A stretch of DNA of 59,990 nucleotides from an uncultured Selenomonas sp. (lineage in GTDB: Bacteria; Bacillota; Negativicutes; Selenomonadales; Selenomonadaceae), in contig CAMVGU010000021.1 in NCBI GenBank assembly GCA_947167105.1, positions 1-59,990 of the forward strand, written 5' to 3'. The notes under the pieces were generated by a model. It was not told where the DNA came from. It was given only the letters and a program-made list of their open reading frames with translations, and did no database searches. Shown here in pieces: positions 1 through 6,310 of this stretch. The translations under genes were made by a program, and so were the position numbers. The stretch's first letter is position 1. Every line of letters begins with the position of its first letter.

Positions 1-306
1 GTTCAAGCTGATTTATCAAGGCATACGGGATGTTTTCCGTGTGCGAAGTTTGAGTTCCCTTATACACGTTCTTCAGCTTCTCGAGCTTCGTTTCATCACT
101 GTTGCACTCCGGCAGTTTCTTCTCATGGCTGAAGATGTAGAAGGGCAGGAAGAACAGCAGTCTTTTCTCAAAGAGTTCTCCCAAGGTATACTGTTGTATT
201 TTGATGATGGGCACAGTATAGCTGGTCTGGCCACCGGGGGTCACCACATTTATCTTCATGGTGTCTGGGGACTTTTCAGTATTGCGTAGATGATAAATGG
301 AGTGGA
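1..306 (-). pseudogene. Fragment of a PD-(D/E)XK (Rpn-type) nuclease/transposase gene, running off the window
   Basis: The minus strand is open for about 100 residues down to the window edge. From IYHLRNTE onward the translation follows the later part of the PD-(D/E)XK nuclease-family transposase (Rpn-like) proteins that are common in anaerobic Firmicutes: a TPGG turn, then SYTVPIIK, then ELFEKRLLFFLPFYIF, then a charged tail. The nuclease core should lie upstream but is absent. Upstream of about position 300 the resemblance stops and the opposite strand carries a zinc-ribbon fragment, so the gene looks broken at that point. The other end is cut by the window. The family assignment is from recalled pattern and not from a search. 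Confidence 0.55.
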
Positions 307-514
307 ATGCACCTGGTTTGGCTGCTCGAAGTGCGGCAGGGTGCAACATCATTGCATTTCGACCAATTCTGTGATTGTGTGCAACCATTGTCATAATAAA
401 TACTATGCGTTTGCGGAGAAAGGCATAGTCCTGCTTGTCCCAGCCGAAAAGGGCATGGATAAGCTGTATGCCAAGGCCTGTGAGGCTTTGACAGGACAGA
501 AAATTGCTGGATAG
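290..514 (+). CDS. Small zinc-ribbon protein, probably a C-terminal gene fragment
   Basis: This frame gives 74 residues with a four-cysteine ribbon (CSKCG near residue 13, CNHCH near residue 32), followed by KYYAFAEKG and a helical tail. The reverse reading of this stretch is also open but looks unlike any protein. The ATG at 290 follows a stop codon directly and has no recognisable ribosome binding site. The first ten or so residues lie over the broken nuclease fragment on the other strand. I infer that the original N-terminus was lost at a recombination junction near 295-312 and that this is a remnant. I do not recognise the family. A short intact zinc-ribbon gene read from the same ATG is the alternative. 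Confidence 0.4.
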   Translation: MINGVECTWFGCSKCGRVQHHCISTNSVIVCNHCHNKYYAFAEKGIVLLVPAEKGMDKLYAKACEALTGQKIAG

Positions 515-1003
515 TGCCAGTATCCTTCATATTTTGAAAATTAAATAACAGTGAGGTTTTTGATGGACTAGTCGAACCGCCGGTGGCAGCCATGCCGGAT
601 GAGCGGACGGACAGCATCTCTAGCCAAGAGTTTGTCAACGAGGCTGTACTCATAGAAGTGAGAGAAGAGCCCGGCAAAACATTTATTTACCGAGAAGACA
701 GGAGACAGTTGAACTGTACCCCTGTGGTTCCTGATGGGAATTCCCGGTAAGACTAAATGTTTTGCCGGGCTCTTTTTTTGTTTCAAATTGTGCTGCTAAG
801 GAGGTGGTGCCTATCGGCTGAAATATTCAGAAATCACATAAACCGTTAAAAAATCAATATCATGCCTGAGTTGCAATAGGGCAAAGGATATTCTCATAAG
901 GTCTGCTGTGTCTACTGATAGTGGACATTGCGGTCGAACCGGGGTACCCTTGCTTCGTTGCGCCTGAATTCGGGTTCATTTCGTTGGCTTGTGTATCTCC
1001 AGT
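515..1003. other. Non-coding or decayed stretch
   Basis: No convincing gene lies here. A frame from ATG 592 to the stop at 748-750 (52 codons; beginning MPDERTDSIS and ending VVPDGNSR) is open but has no good ribosome binding site, and it runs into the long inverted repeat at 665-774. From 775 to 1003 I see an AAGGAGGTGG run near 799 that is not followed by a useful start, and two copies of GTGGACAT near 922 and 1003. The base composition is more AT-rich than in the neighbouring gene blocks. The stretch fits the decayed mobile-element character of the first 2 kb. Confidence 0.4.
665..774. repeat. Long inverted repeat with 21-bp perfect arms and a T-run
   Basis: Bases 665-685 are the exact reverse complement of 754-774, with 68 bases between them. 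The right arm runs into seven T residues (773-779). Smaller pairings sit inside: TTACCG (687-692) against CGGTAA (745-750), the palindrome GGGAATTCCC at 736-745, and CAGT/ACTG around 706-715. The arms are longer than a normal terminator needs and the loop is large and structured. It may be a terminator, a small structured RNA or a miniature transposon. I cannot tell which from the sequence alone. Confidence 0.6.
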
Positions 1004-1051
1004 GGACATAGGCCGATTTTTATGTCCTTTGCCCTGCTTGGGGGAAAGGAC
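1004..1051 (+). promoter_or_regulatory. Two mutually exclusive hairpins over the ribosome binding site of the sigma-like gene
   Basis: Hairpin A pairs GGACATA (1004-1010) with TATGTCC (1021-1027). Hairpin B pairs GTCCTTTGCCC (1024-1034) with GGGGAAAGGAC (1041-1051) and has one G-G mismatch. Hairpin B buries the GGGGAAAGG ribosome binding site just before ATG 1053. The two share bases 1024-1027 and cannot form together, so A would free the site and B would hide it. This arrangement is visible in the sequence. Its use as a translational switch is inference. Confidence 0.45.
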
Positions 1052-1052
1052 A

Positions 1053-1739
1053 ATGAAAATGGGGAGCTACATCAGATTGCACAAAACACCGAAGAATCAG
1101 CGCAATACCTACAAGGTCATAGATGAGCAGGGAAACGTGGTCTGCGAGATACATCCGGGAGAAGATGGCATAACCGAGGAGGATATACATAATTGCCACA
1201 AGGTGGATGACATGGAGGTTTGTGAAAACCTCAAAAGCTTTTGCCCGAAATTCCCAGACTGGCTACAGAAAGACATAGAGACATGGCAGGAACAGGAGAG
1301 GGAAAAGTTTATTGCAGATTCTGGCAGGGAGCCTAGGTGGGATGAACTGCCAAGGTATAAGCACCTGATATCCTTGGATGACTTCATGGATTCAGAAAAG
1401 TATGGTGACAACTGCAATATCCTGGCAGAGGAACTTCTTCGTCAGCAGAAAACGGATCCCCCGGAAGTGGAGGAACTGCGCGAATTAGTGGCAACGTTTC
1501 CGTCAAGCTGGCAGGAAATTTATCGGTTGGTACTCATTGCTGGAGTGCCCGTAGCTCAGGTAGCAAAGGCACGTGGTGTCACGGATATGGCTATCCATAA
1601 AACGGTGAAAAAGATGCGCAAGCGCATAGCTGAGGATGAAAAGTTGAAAAAAAATTTCAGGGGGTATAGATTTCATACAAAATCCTTGCCTTTAAGAAGT
1701 AGAGGGGTAATTCTCCCTTCACTCAGGAAAGGACGGTAG
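1053..1739 (+). CDS. Sigma-70-like helix-turn-helix regulator of a mobile-element cassette
   Basis: The product has 228 residues. The N-terminal part (MKMGSYIRLHK...) with EIHPGEDGITEEDI matches the start of a Firmicute family of sigma-factor-like DNA-binding proteins found beside integrative elements and prophages. The C-terminal third is a region-4-like HTH (QEIYRLVLIAGVPVAQVAKARGV, then DMAIHKTVKKMRKRI), which would contact promoter DNA. The region 2 core of a full sigma factor is not evident. I chose ATG 1053 because GGGGAAAGGA lies directly upstream; the frame is open back to 921 but that part has no family character. The next gene is a helicase stub, which is the usual partner in such cassettes, so this may be the last intact gene of a decayed element. 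The short Arg/Lys/Ser tail is odd and may be a junction product. Confidence 0.6.
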   Translation: MKMGSYIRLHKTPKNQRNTYKVIDEQGNVVCEIHPGEDGITEEDIHNCHKVDDMEVCENLKSFCPKFPDWLQKDIETWQEQEREKFIADSGREPRWDELPRYKHLISLDDFMDSEKYGDNCNILAEELLRQQKTDPPEVEELRELVATFPSSWQEIYRLVLIAGVPVAQVAKARGVTDMAIHKTVKKMRKRIAEDEKLKKNFRGYRFHTKSLPLRSRGVILPSLRKGR

Positions 1740-1745
1740 ATAGAC

Positions 1746-1901
1746 ATGGAAACAAAGAACATGATTCCCGCCATGCCCATCCGTGGTAAGCCTTTTGCAC
1801 ATCAGCGGAGGGCGTATGAGTTCGTTTGCAGGGTGTTTGGCTTGCTGGGCTTGGGGCAGAGGTCTTCGAAGGGCAGCAAGCGGCAGGAAGATTACAGTTA
1901 A
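1746..1901 (+). pseudogene. N-terminal stub of an SNF2/DEAD-type helicase gene
   Basis: The frame gives 51 residues: a short leader and then KPFAHQRRAYEFVCRVFGLLGLG. This resembles the very start of SNF2-family helicases (a P-x-x-H-Q-x-x-A-x-x-F pattern just before the Walker A motif). A full helicase has more than 400 residues; here the frame ends before any GKT motif. The start follows the sigma-like gene by six bases, as in intact cassettes. The reading stops inside the left arm of the palindrome at 1892-1932, so the rest was probably deleted at that point. The identification rests on one short motif. Confidence 0.4.
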
Positions 1902-1932
1902 ACATGCAAAAAACTTGCATGTTTAACTGTAA
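1892..1932. repeat. Perfect 18-bp inverted repeat at the helicase deletion point
   Basis: Bases 1892-1909 (TTACAGTTAAACATGCAA) are perfectly repeated in reverse complement at 1915-1932, with a five-base loop AAAAC. There is no T-run after it. It lies exactly where the helicase stub stops and about 70 bases before the truncated decarboxylase gene. It could be the end of an element, a resolution site or a hairpin left by a deletion. Confidence 0.65.
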
Positions 1933-1984
1933 AACTATGAATATGCCAGACTAGCTATTCACAAATGCTCGTAATCCCTTGTAA

Positions 1985-2827
1985 TTCCGGCGTTCAAAAT
2001 TCCTAAAAAAATATAGAGGGCTGCTGGAAAATAACCGCTTTGAATTCATGCGTCACGATGTGACCAAGGAGCTTTTGGTTGAGGTGGATCAGATTTACAA
2101 TCTGGCCTGCCCGGCTTCTCCTGTGCATTATCAGTATAACCCTGTCAAAACTATGAAAACATCCGTGCTGGGGGCTATTAACATGCTGGGGCTGGCAAAA
2201 CGGGTGAAGGCAAGAATCCTCCAGGCATCCACCAGCGAGGTATACGGCAATCCCCATGTGCATCCCCAGCCGGAGGGCTATTGGGGCAATGTGAATTCCA
2301 CTGGCATCCGCTCTTGCTATGATGAGGGCAAGCGGGCAGCGGAGACTTTGTTCTTTGACTACCACAGGCAGAAAGGTGTGGATATCAAGGTTATACGCAT
2401 CTTTAACACTTATGGCCCTAATATGAATCCCAATGATGGCAGGGTGGTATCCAATTTTATTGTCCAGGCGCTGAAAGGGGAGGACATTACCATTTATGGC
2501 GATGGCAAGCAGACCAGGAGTTTCTGCTATGTGGATGATTTAGTGGAAGGCATGGTGCGCATGATGAACAGCCGGGAGGGATTCACCGGGCCGGTGAACC
2601 TGGGCAATCCTGGGGAATTTACCATGCTGGAACTGGCGGAGAAGGTGCTGGCACTTACCGGCAGCAAGTCGAAGATAGTGTATCAGCCCTTGCCGCAGGA
2701 TGATCCTACCCAGCGTAAACCGGTGATAGATTTGGCAAAGAAGGAACTTGCTTGGGAGCCGAAGGTTGCCTTGGATGAGGGACTGAAGAAGACCATTGCC
2801 TATTTCAAGGAAGTCTGCAAGTCTTAG
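1985..2827 (+). pseudogene. 5'-truncated UDP-glucuronate decarboxylase (UXS) gene
   Basis: Extended SDR enzymes of this type convert UDP-glucuronate to UDP-xylose for cell-surface glycans. The sequence from about 2006 ([17 protein letters not shown], then [11 protein letters not shown]) is clearly UXS: STSEVYG, the catalytic YDEGK near 2321, [19 protein letters not shown] and a normal C-terminus. About 50 residues with the GxxGxxG NAD-binding fold are missing. The frame is open only back to a TAA at 1982-1984, and residues before KKYRG look foreign. ATG 2042 or ATG 2048 could start translation, but neither has a clear ribosome binding site and neither protein could bind NAD normally. A stem-loop follows the stop. 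The gene was probably cut by the same event that removed the helicase. Confidence 0.8.
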
Positions 2828-2847
2828 TGAATAGCATTTTACCAAAA

Positions 2848-2866
2848 AGCCCGCCTATAGCGGGCT
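2848..2866 (-). terminator. Terminator between convergent genes
   Basis: AGCCCGC (2848-2854) pairs with GCGGGCT (2860-2866) around a five-base loop. Read on the minus strand it is followed by TTTTT, so it suits the GNAT gene that ends at 2873. On the plus strand the T-run is poor. Confidence 0.7.
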
Positions 2867-2872
2867 AAAGTA

Positions 2873-3445
2873 TTATTGATATGCACTTATCATAGTCATA
2901 TACTTCAGCATGCTTTCATCATCAGCCGTATCTATGAGCTGAAATCCCAGCGTTTCTTCATAGAATTTTCGCAGCTTGTCATCATTTTTGCATTCGATCA
3001 CGACAATCCTGCCGCCTACTGCTTGCCGGGCTTTCAGTATATCCTGCATAGCGAGCAGAAACAAATCTTTGCCAGATATGAGCTGGTTGGCGTTGTTGTG
3101 GAAATTCTTGCCCATCTGACCGATGAGGTATACTGCTGCACCTAATTTGTTCTCACGTTTGAAGCCGGTGATTTTCTTGCGGAGGGATTTGCTGGTGATG
3201 CGGTCGAGGTCTAACACCTGCAGGGCCAGGGCATAATAGCCGACTAAGGATTTACCACTATATACAAGGCTTGTACGTGATATACCTATACGCTGATTTA
3301 TTACGGCTGTATGGACGAGGAAGTTTTCTACATCAGGATTTAACTGGCACGAGAAATCCTTAATCATGGAGTAAAATTCACATTCCCCGTTCGGTTGTTG
3401 CAGTAGCTCCGAGAGGGAAATGACATTATGCTGATCTTTGATCAT
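2873..3445 (-). CDS. GNAT-family acetyltransferase, probable toxin of a toxin-antitoxin pair
   Basis: The product has 190 residues with a GNAT fold. The pattern is that of the toxin-type GNATs (TacT/AtaT-like group, which acetylate aminoacyl-tRNA): ISRTSLVYSGKSLVGYYALAL in the central strands, GAAVYLIGQMGKNF at the acetyl-CoA loop, SGKDLFLLAMQDIL, then VGGRIVVIECKNDDKLRKFYEETLGF. Several of these blocks recur in the chromosomal GNAT toxins of Firmicutes. Its ATG overlaps the stop of a 56-residue gene by four bases (ATGA), which is typical of a coupled antitoxin-toxin unit. A strong promoter lies before the pair. A metabolic acetyltransferase remains possible; the toxin call is from motif and layout. 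Confidence 0.7.
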   Translation of the reverse strand: MIKDQHNVISLSELLQQPNGECEFYSMIKDFSCQLNPDVENFLVHTAVINQRIGISRTSLVYSGKSLVGYYALALQVLDLDRITSKSLRKKITGFKRENKLGAAVYLIGQMGKNFHNNANQLISGKDLFLLAMQDILKARQAVGGRIVVIECKNDDKLRKFYEETLGFQLIDTADDESMLKYMTMISAYQ

Positions 3446-3612
3446 GATTTTATGCTCTCCAGAAATTTGGCTAACTCTTCACCTTTTAACTCTCTGCTAG
3501 GTACAGGTGTCCACTCGATTTTCTTATTTTCAAAGTGTGCCAATGCCTTCTCCCAAAGGGGAGCCTGTTTATCGGTGACGATGAAATCTTTCTCAAAGCT
3601 GCTGGTAGCCAT
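3442..3612 (-). CDS. Small putative antitoxin paired with the GNAT toxin
   Basis: The product has 56 residues (MATSSFEKDFIVTDKQ...EELAKFLESIKS). It begins with a short strand-like segment, has a central helix (QAPLWEKALAHF), and ends in a basic-acidic helical tail. I see no clear DNA-binding motif, although the N-terminal strand could serve in one. AGAGGAG lies eight bases upstream of the ATG. The last four bases overlap the start of the GNAT gene, so the two are translated together. Small size, first position and a strong own promoter fit an antitoxin. The family is not one I can name. Confidence 0.6.
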   Translation of the reverse strand: MATSSFEKDFIVTDKQAPLWEKALAHFENKKIEWTPVPSRELKGEELAKFLESIKS

Positions 3613-3655
3613 ATTTCATTCTCCTCTCTTAGTTGCTATTGTTTTCCTTGAGTTA

Positions 3656-3684
3656 ATTTTACCATTACGACCTGCCTTGGTCAA
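3656..3684 (-). promoter_or_regulatory. Promoter of the GNAT toxin-antitoxin pair
   Basis: On the minus strand TTGACC (3684-3679) and TAAAAT (3661-3656) are separated by exactly 17 bases. The expected start lies about 35 bases before the antitoxin ATG. The elements overlap the leader of the divergent epimerase gene starting at 3701, so the two directions may interfere. Confidence 0.7.
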
Positions 3685-3700
3685 GAAAGGACTGATATAC

Positions 3701-4366
3701 ATGAATTTTCAGTTAATGGCCTCCATGATGTGCGCAGACTACAGCAATATGCGCAAAGAAGTGGAGGCTCTGGACACGGGAGGGATAGATTCTTTCCACA
3801 TAGATATCATGGACGGACGGTATGTGCCGAACTATGCCATGTCGCTGAATGACCTGCGGTGCATACGTTCCCTTACATCCAAGCCCTTGGATGTGCATTT
3901 GATGGTGGAGCATCCCAATAATACCATCGAGCTTTTCATAGAGAGCTTGCGTCCAGGAGATACTATCTACATTCATCCGGAGGCAGAGTATCATCCTTCT
4001 ACAACCCTGCAGAAGATTATCAACGGAGGGCTTATTCCCGGTATCGCCATCAATCCCGGTACCAGTTTTGAGACTGTCCACGAGATGCTGCGTATCGTTC
4101 GTAGTGTCCTGGTGATGGCGGTGAATCCCGGCAATGCGGGGCAGATGTTTTTACCCTATGTGGGGAAGAAGATTGAGAAGCTGCTGTCCGTGAAGGACGA
4201 GATGAGGTATGAGCTTTATTGGGACGGTGCTTGCGGGGCGGATAAGATAAGGAAGTTTGCGCCTATGGGGGTGAAGGGCTTTGTGCTGGGTACTACCCTG
4301 CTTTTTGGTCAGCCACGGCCATATGGCGAGACATTAGCGGCGATTCGGGAGTTGAGGTTTTCGTGA
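3701..4366 (+). CDS. Ribulose-phosphate 3-epimerase-like enzyme
   Basis: The product has 221 residues, the usual size for this TIM-barrel family, which interconverts ribulose 5-phosphate and xylulose 5-phosphate. Visible family signatures are HIDIMDGRYVPN (metal site and phosphate loop), DVHLMVEHP, and MAVNPGNAGQ where the usual form is MSVNPGFGGQ. The C-terminal active-site block reads YWDGACG in place of VDGGI, keeping the aspartate. These changes mark it as a divergent paralogue and not the main pentose-pathway enzyme. I chose ATG 3701, with AAAGGA upstream; the frame runs open to 3428 but has no family character there. Its last four bases overlap the next gene. Its neighbours suggest that it feeds ribulose 5-phosphate into CDP-pentitol synthesis. 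Confidence 0.75.
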   Translation: MNFQLMASMMCADYSNMRKEVEALDTGGIDSFHIDIMDGRYVPNYAMSLNDLRCIRSLTSKPLDVHLMVEHPNNTIELFIESLRPGDTIYIHPEAEYHPSTTLQKIINGGLIPGIAINPGTSFETVHEMLRIVRSVLVMAVNPGNAGQMFLPYVGKKIEKLLSVKDEMRYELYWDGACGADKIRKFAPMGVKGFVLGTTLLFGQPRPYGETLAAIRELRFS

Positions 4367-5067
4367 ACATAGTGGTTTTACTGGCAGGCGGTATGGGCAG
4401 CCGCATGGGGCAGGATATCCCCAAACAGTTCATCCATGTGAATAATATACCTATCATTATTTATACTTTGCTGCTTCTGGAGAGACATCCTGAGATAGAT
4501 GCGGTGCAGGCAGTGTGCATTGAGGGCTGGGAAACAGTATTGTCTGGCTATGTTAAGCAGTTCAATATCACCAAGCTGCGGGGGATTGTGCCGGGCGGTG
4601 CCACCCGTTTTCTTTCCACCAAGGCGGGGATGATGGCCTTGGGTGAGGTGGCGGATGATGATGTGCTTATCGTACATGATGCTGTCCGTCCCCTGGTGTC
4701 GGCAGAGTCCATTTCGGATATGATTCGCATCTGCCGTGAACACGATAATGCCATGACGGTGCTGGGCTGCGCAGATACCATGTACCTGCGCCAGTCCCCT
4801 GACTCCACGGGGCAGGTGGTGGAGAGGGCAGGGCTGGTGCGGGGGCAGACTCCTGAGTGCGTGTCCGGCAGGCGCATGCGGGAGATGTATGCACGGGCTG
4901 CGGAGCAGGGAGTGGAGATAGATTCTATTTCCGCCCTGCAGGTGGCCCTGGGCTGGAGGATTTACTTTGCCAGGGGCAGCGAGAGGAATATCAAGCTGAC
5001 CCGGACGGAGGACATTGACCTGTTCAAGGCCCTCCTGGCAACGGAAAGGGATGAGTGGCTGAAATGA
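4363..5067 (+). CDS. IspD/TarI-family cytidylyltransferase, probably for a pentitol 5-phosphate
   Basis: The product has 234 residues. The N-terminus holds the nucleotide-binding signature AGGMGSRMGQDIPKQF, and the middle holds VIVHDAVRPLV, both shared by IspD (methylerythritol phosphate cytidylyltransferase) and TarI/Bcs1 (ribitol-5-phosphate cytidylyltransferase). It transfers CMP from CTP to a sugar-alcohol phosphate. The start is a GTG inside the stop of the epimerase gene (GTGA), and its own end overlaps the dehydrogenase start (ATGA), so the three are a tightly coupled unit. A dehydrogenase directly after an IspD homologue is the layout of TarI-TarJ and related capsule loci. This makes CDP-ribitol, or another CDP-pentitol, more likely than isoprenoid synthesis. 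Confidence 0.7.
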   Translation: MNIVVLLAGGMGSRMGQDIPKQFIHVNNIPIIIYTLLLLERHPEIDAVQAVCIEGWETVLSGYVKQFNITKLRGIVPGGATRFLSTKAGMMALGEVADDDVLIVHDAVRPLVSAESISDMIRICREHDNAMTVLGCADTMYLRQSPDSTGQVVERAGLVRGQTPECVSGRRMREMYARAAEQGVEIDSISALQVALGWRIYFARGSERNIKLTRTEDIDLFKALLATERDEWLK

Positions 5068-6092
5068 AGGCATTGAATCTGCATGGGGTGGGGGACTTAC
5101 GGTATGAGGATGTGCCCATGCCTGTGCCGGGGCCTGGGGAAGTGCTGCTGAAAATTAGAGCCGTGGGGATTTGCGGCAGCGATATTCCCAGAGTGTTCAC
5201 CAAGGGAACATACCACTTTCCTACCATTATCGGACATGAGTTTGCAGGGGAGATTGTGGAGGCGGATGATTCTGAGCTTGTTGGGAGAGGCGCATCTGTC
5301 TTTCCTTTGCTTCCCTGTGGCAAATGTTCGGCTTGTCAGGAGGAACAGTATGCCCGCTGCTCGGATTATGATTACTATGGTTCCCGTCGTGACGGGGCAA
5401 TGGCAGAATATATAGCTGTTAAGCAGGAGAATCTTTGTCTTTTGCCGAAAGAAGTGGCATACGAAGAAGCCGCCATGAGTGAACCTGCGGCAGTGGCCCT
5501 TCACGCTTTCCGCAGGAGCGGCTTGGGTCAGGGGGATACGCTTCTCATTTACGGCATTGGCACCATTGGCTTGATAGTTGCCCAGTGGGCGAAGTCGGCT
5601 GGAGTGAAGAACATTATTCTGGCTGCCAGGACCGATGACAAGGTGGAGTTTGCCAGGACGCTGGGATTTCCCTTGGCAGTGAATGCGAAACGAGAGAGCC
5701 TTGGCAAGTTGGTGGAGAAAGTGACCAATGGGCGCGGAGCAGATGCCTGCATCGAAGGTACGGGCACCTCGGAGTCTTGGGCAGAGTGCCTGAACCATGT
5801 CAAAGCAGGAGGCAGGGTGGTCTGCTTGGGAAATCCCGCAGGTGGCATGAGCCTGTCACAGGATGCTTACTGGAAAATTCTTAGGAAGGAACTGACTCTG
5901 GTGGGCACCTGGAACAGCAGCTTCGGTAGCCGGGAAAATGACTGGCGGGAGGCTGTACTGGCCATGCAGGACAAGCGGCTGGATTTGAAAGGACTTATCA
6001 CCCATAAGTTTTCCCTGGCAGAATATAAAGAGGCATTTTCCCTGATGCGTGAACGCAGGGAGATGTATTGCAAGGTGATGTTTGTGATATGA
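5064..6092 (+). CDS. Zinc-dependent medium-chain polyol-phosphate dehydrogenase (GatD/TarJ-like)
   Basis: The product has 342 residues. It has the zinc MDR layout: catalytic-zinc motifs ICGSD (about residue 37) and GHEFAGE (about 57), structural-zinc cysteines in PCGKCSACQEEQYARC, and the Rossmann segment IYGIGTIGLIVAQWAKSAGV near residue 160. SRRDGAMAEYI resembles galactitol-1-phosphate 5-dehydrogenases. With a cytidylyltransferase in front, the likely job is NADPH reduction of ribulose 5-phosphate to ribitol 5-phosphate, or a similar ketose phosphate. I chose ATG 5064, which overlaps the previous stop; the GTG at 5055 is less likely. A stem-loop at 6177-6196 may end the operon. Confidence 0.7.
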   Translation: MKALNLHGVGDLRYEDVPMPVPGPGEVLLKIRAVGICGSDIPRVFTKGTYHFPTIIGHEFAGEIVEADDSELVGRGASVFPLLPCGKCSACQEEQYARCSDYDYYGSRRDGAMAEYIAVKQENLCLLPKEVAYEEAAMSEPAAVALHAFRRSGLGQGDTLLIYGIGTIGLIVAQWAKSAGVKNIILAARTDDKVEFARTLGFPLAVNAKRESLGKLVEKVTNGRGADACIEGTGTSESWAECLNHVKAGGRVVCLGNPAGGMSLSQDAYWKILRKELTLVGTWNSSFGSRENDWREAVLAMQDKRLDLKGLITHKFSLAEYKEAFSLMRERREMYCKVMFVI

Positions 6093-6176
6093 ATTTGGGT
6101 CTGTGCTGTGAGCATCGGCTTAAGTTTTCTGCGTATGATTAGAACCTGGTTACAATAAATAATAGAATACGATTTT

Positions 6177-6196
6177 CGTCCGGATTATGCCGGACG
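6177..6196 (+). terminator. Stem-loop, likely terminator of the CDP-pentitol set
   Basis: CGTCCGG (6177-6183) pairs with CCGGACG (6190-6196) around a six-base loop. It is followed by ATTGTTATTTT, a mixed T-rich stretch that also carries the -35 box of the next promoter. Confidence 0.55.
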
Positions 6197-6197
6197 A

Positions 6198-6226
6198 TTG
6201 TTATTTTGCGGCAAAAATGCTAAAAT
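6198..6226 (+). promoter_or_regulatory. Promoter of ilvB
   Basis: TTGTTA (6198-6203) and TAAAAT (6221-6226) are 17 bases apart. The leader to the ilvB ATG is about 77 bases. It shows no T-box signature and no run of branched-chain codons. Confidence 0.7.
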
Positions 6227-6310
6227 AATGAGATATATAGTGCAGGCTTGGCTGAGATAGACAGAATGCTGATAGGATAGTACCTATTGGGGAATGAGGG
6301 ATGTGACTTT

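Noticed and set aside
41..289. Plus-strand frame of 82 residues starting at 41
   Set aside because: It has no ribosome binding site and no protein-like pattern, and the opposite strand in this stretch reads as a recognisable nuclease-family fragment.
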